64,000 nucleotides of DNA from Diadema setosum. Its lineage: Eukaryota > Echinodermata > Echinoidea > Diadematoida > Diadematidae. A program made the translations under genes and the position numbers. The stretch is taken from contig CM067067.1 of the NCBI GenBank assembly GCA_033980235.1, positions 35,151,200 through 35,215,199 on the forward strand, read 5' to 3'. The stretch's first letter is position 1. Each line of letters opens with the position of its first letter. This document shows, one piece after another, positions 63,201 to 64,000 of the stretch. The notes below the pieces were generated by a model. That model was not told the origin of the DNA. It did no database searches and saw only the letters and a program-made list of their open reading frames with translations.

Positions 63201-64000
63201 CCATGTTCATGTTGTACCGCCATGAGTCGGCATGCAGGGAGTTCGTGAAAGCAGAGAAGAAATCGCATTGCTGTGTTTGATTTATATAAAGTTGGTTGAC
63301 ACAGCCTAAGATGAGAGAGAATACACAGATGGAATCCGAGGCCTCAAAGATGTTTGTGTCATGTGATGAGATTGACAACTTTCTTCATGTTATCTGCATC
63401 CCATTCCATCAAAATAAGATTCACGAAATTTCAGTATATCCCTCTAGGTTTACACCGCTAGATAGATACAGTAATGCTTATGTTTGATGTCCAACTGATA
63501 AAATTCTGAATTGACACGTAAGCAGAACTTCAGTAAATATTTAGTATGTTTCCATTCCAAAAGACAAACCAAAACTCAGTAGGCTTATTATCTCCCTATC
63601 GAGGAAGGCCCTATATACACCTACATTATGTATAGGTATGTATGAATGTGGGTAGGCATGAATGTATACGTCTAGTATGTATGTACGTAACAATGTACCG
63701 AGTATTCAGGTGTATCATGCATTATGTGAATTAATGGACATACTTATCTAAAATACATGAACAGGTACATGTAGCTAATTATGTATACTTACCGTCAGAA
63801 CATTTCTCTAGCTTACCATAGATGACACTGTACGTACGTTGGGGTGTCGAGCGAAACTGAACCGTTTTTCATTACACGAAGTAGATAGGGATAATTCGGG
63901 ATAGTGCTAATAACGCGCTTGTTACCCACACGGGAATGAGAAATGAGAATAATTAATTGTATATAAAGGGTAATCCCCTTTTACATCATTTCGGTGTTAA
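63201..64000. other. Noncoding right end
   Basis: No gene recognised. Short open frames on both strands at 63160-63487 lack family similarity or splice context. Confidence 0.35.

Overview
This is eukaryotic nuclear DNA, AT-rich, with long intergenic tracts, spliced genes, many microsatellites and a dense population of inverted-repeat DNA transposons. The recurring TAGGCCTAC motif, the foldback elements and the mix of TTAA, Tc1/pogo-like and hAT-like miniature elements suggest a marine invertebrate deuterostome, most likely an echinoderm. That assignment is an inference. No bacterial genes, CRISPR arrays, rRNA genes or convincing tRNA genes were seen.

Left end (1-7 kb): the only region with firmly identified housekeeping genes. 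The first coding exon of PSMA2 (proteasome alpha-2) lies on the minus strand at 3-40. Facing away from it on the plus strand is a complete three-exon MRPL32 gene (mitochondrial large-subunit protein bL32m, 194 residues) at 1958-5043. The same divergent pair is known in vertebrates, so this is conserved microsynteny with a possible shared promoter of about 1.9 kb. The MRPL32 introns carry a 329-bp element rich in GGTGGCCC, a 356-bp inverted-repeat element, a 355-bp TTAA element and a tRNA-derived SINE.

7-24 kb: mobile DNA. A 4.1-kb foldback element (7308-11403) has arms built of about 162-bp repeats that carry YY1-like ATGGCCGCC motifs. It is followed by pogo-like MITEs, a 383-bp MITE, an 854-bp Tc1/mariner-like element that encodes only a 53-residue DNA-binding domain (17695-18548), two TTAA elements sharing one TTAA (19390-20382), and an inverted-repeat element that may hold a terminal coding exon (22138-23132).

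24.5-25.0 kb: one long coding exon of a rhodopsin-class GPCR (N-terminus to TM3 and the second intracellular loop), ending at a clear splice donor. No later exon was recognised in the window.

25-64 kb: mostly noncoding. The main feature is a 6.8-kb foldback element (31457-38231) with 6-bp target duplications and arms of about 600 bp made of AGTGAAATG repeats. Its 5.5-kb interior contains several exon-like open segments and younger MITE insertions. Smaller inverted-repeat elements occur near 39.3, 43.0, 45.2, 47.0, 49.5, 56.7, 62.3 and 62.9 kb, along with SINE copies, poly(C)-poly(A) tracts and minisatellites. Everything was read by eye. Element boundaries are approximate unless a target duplication is named.
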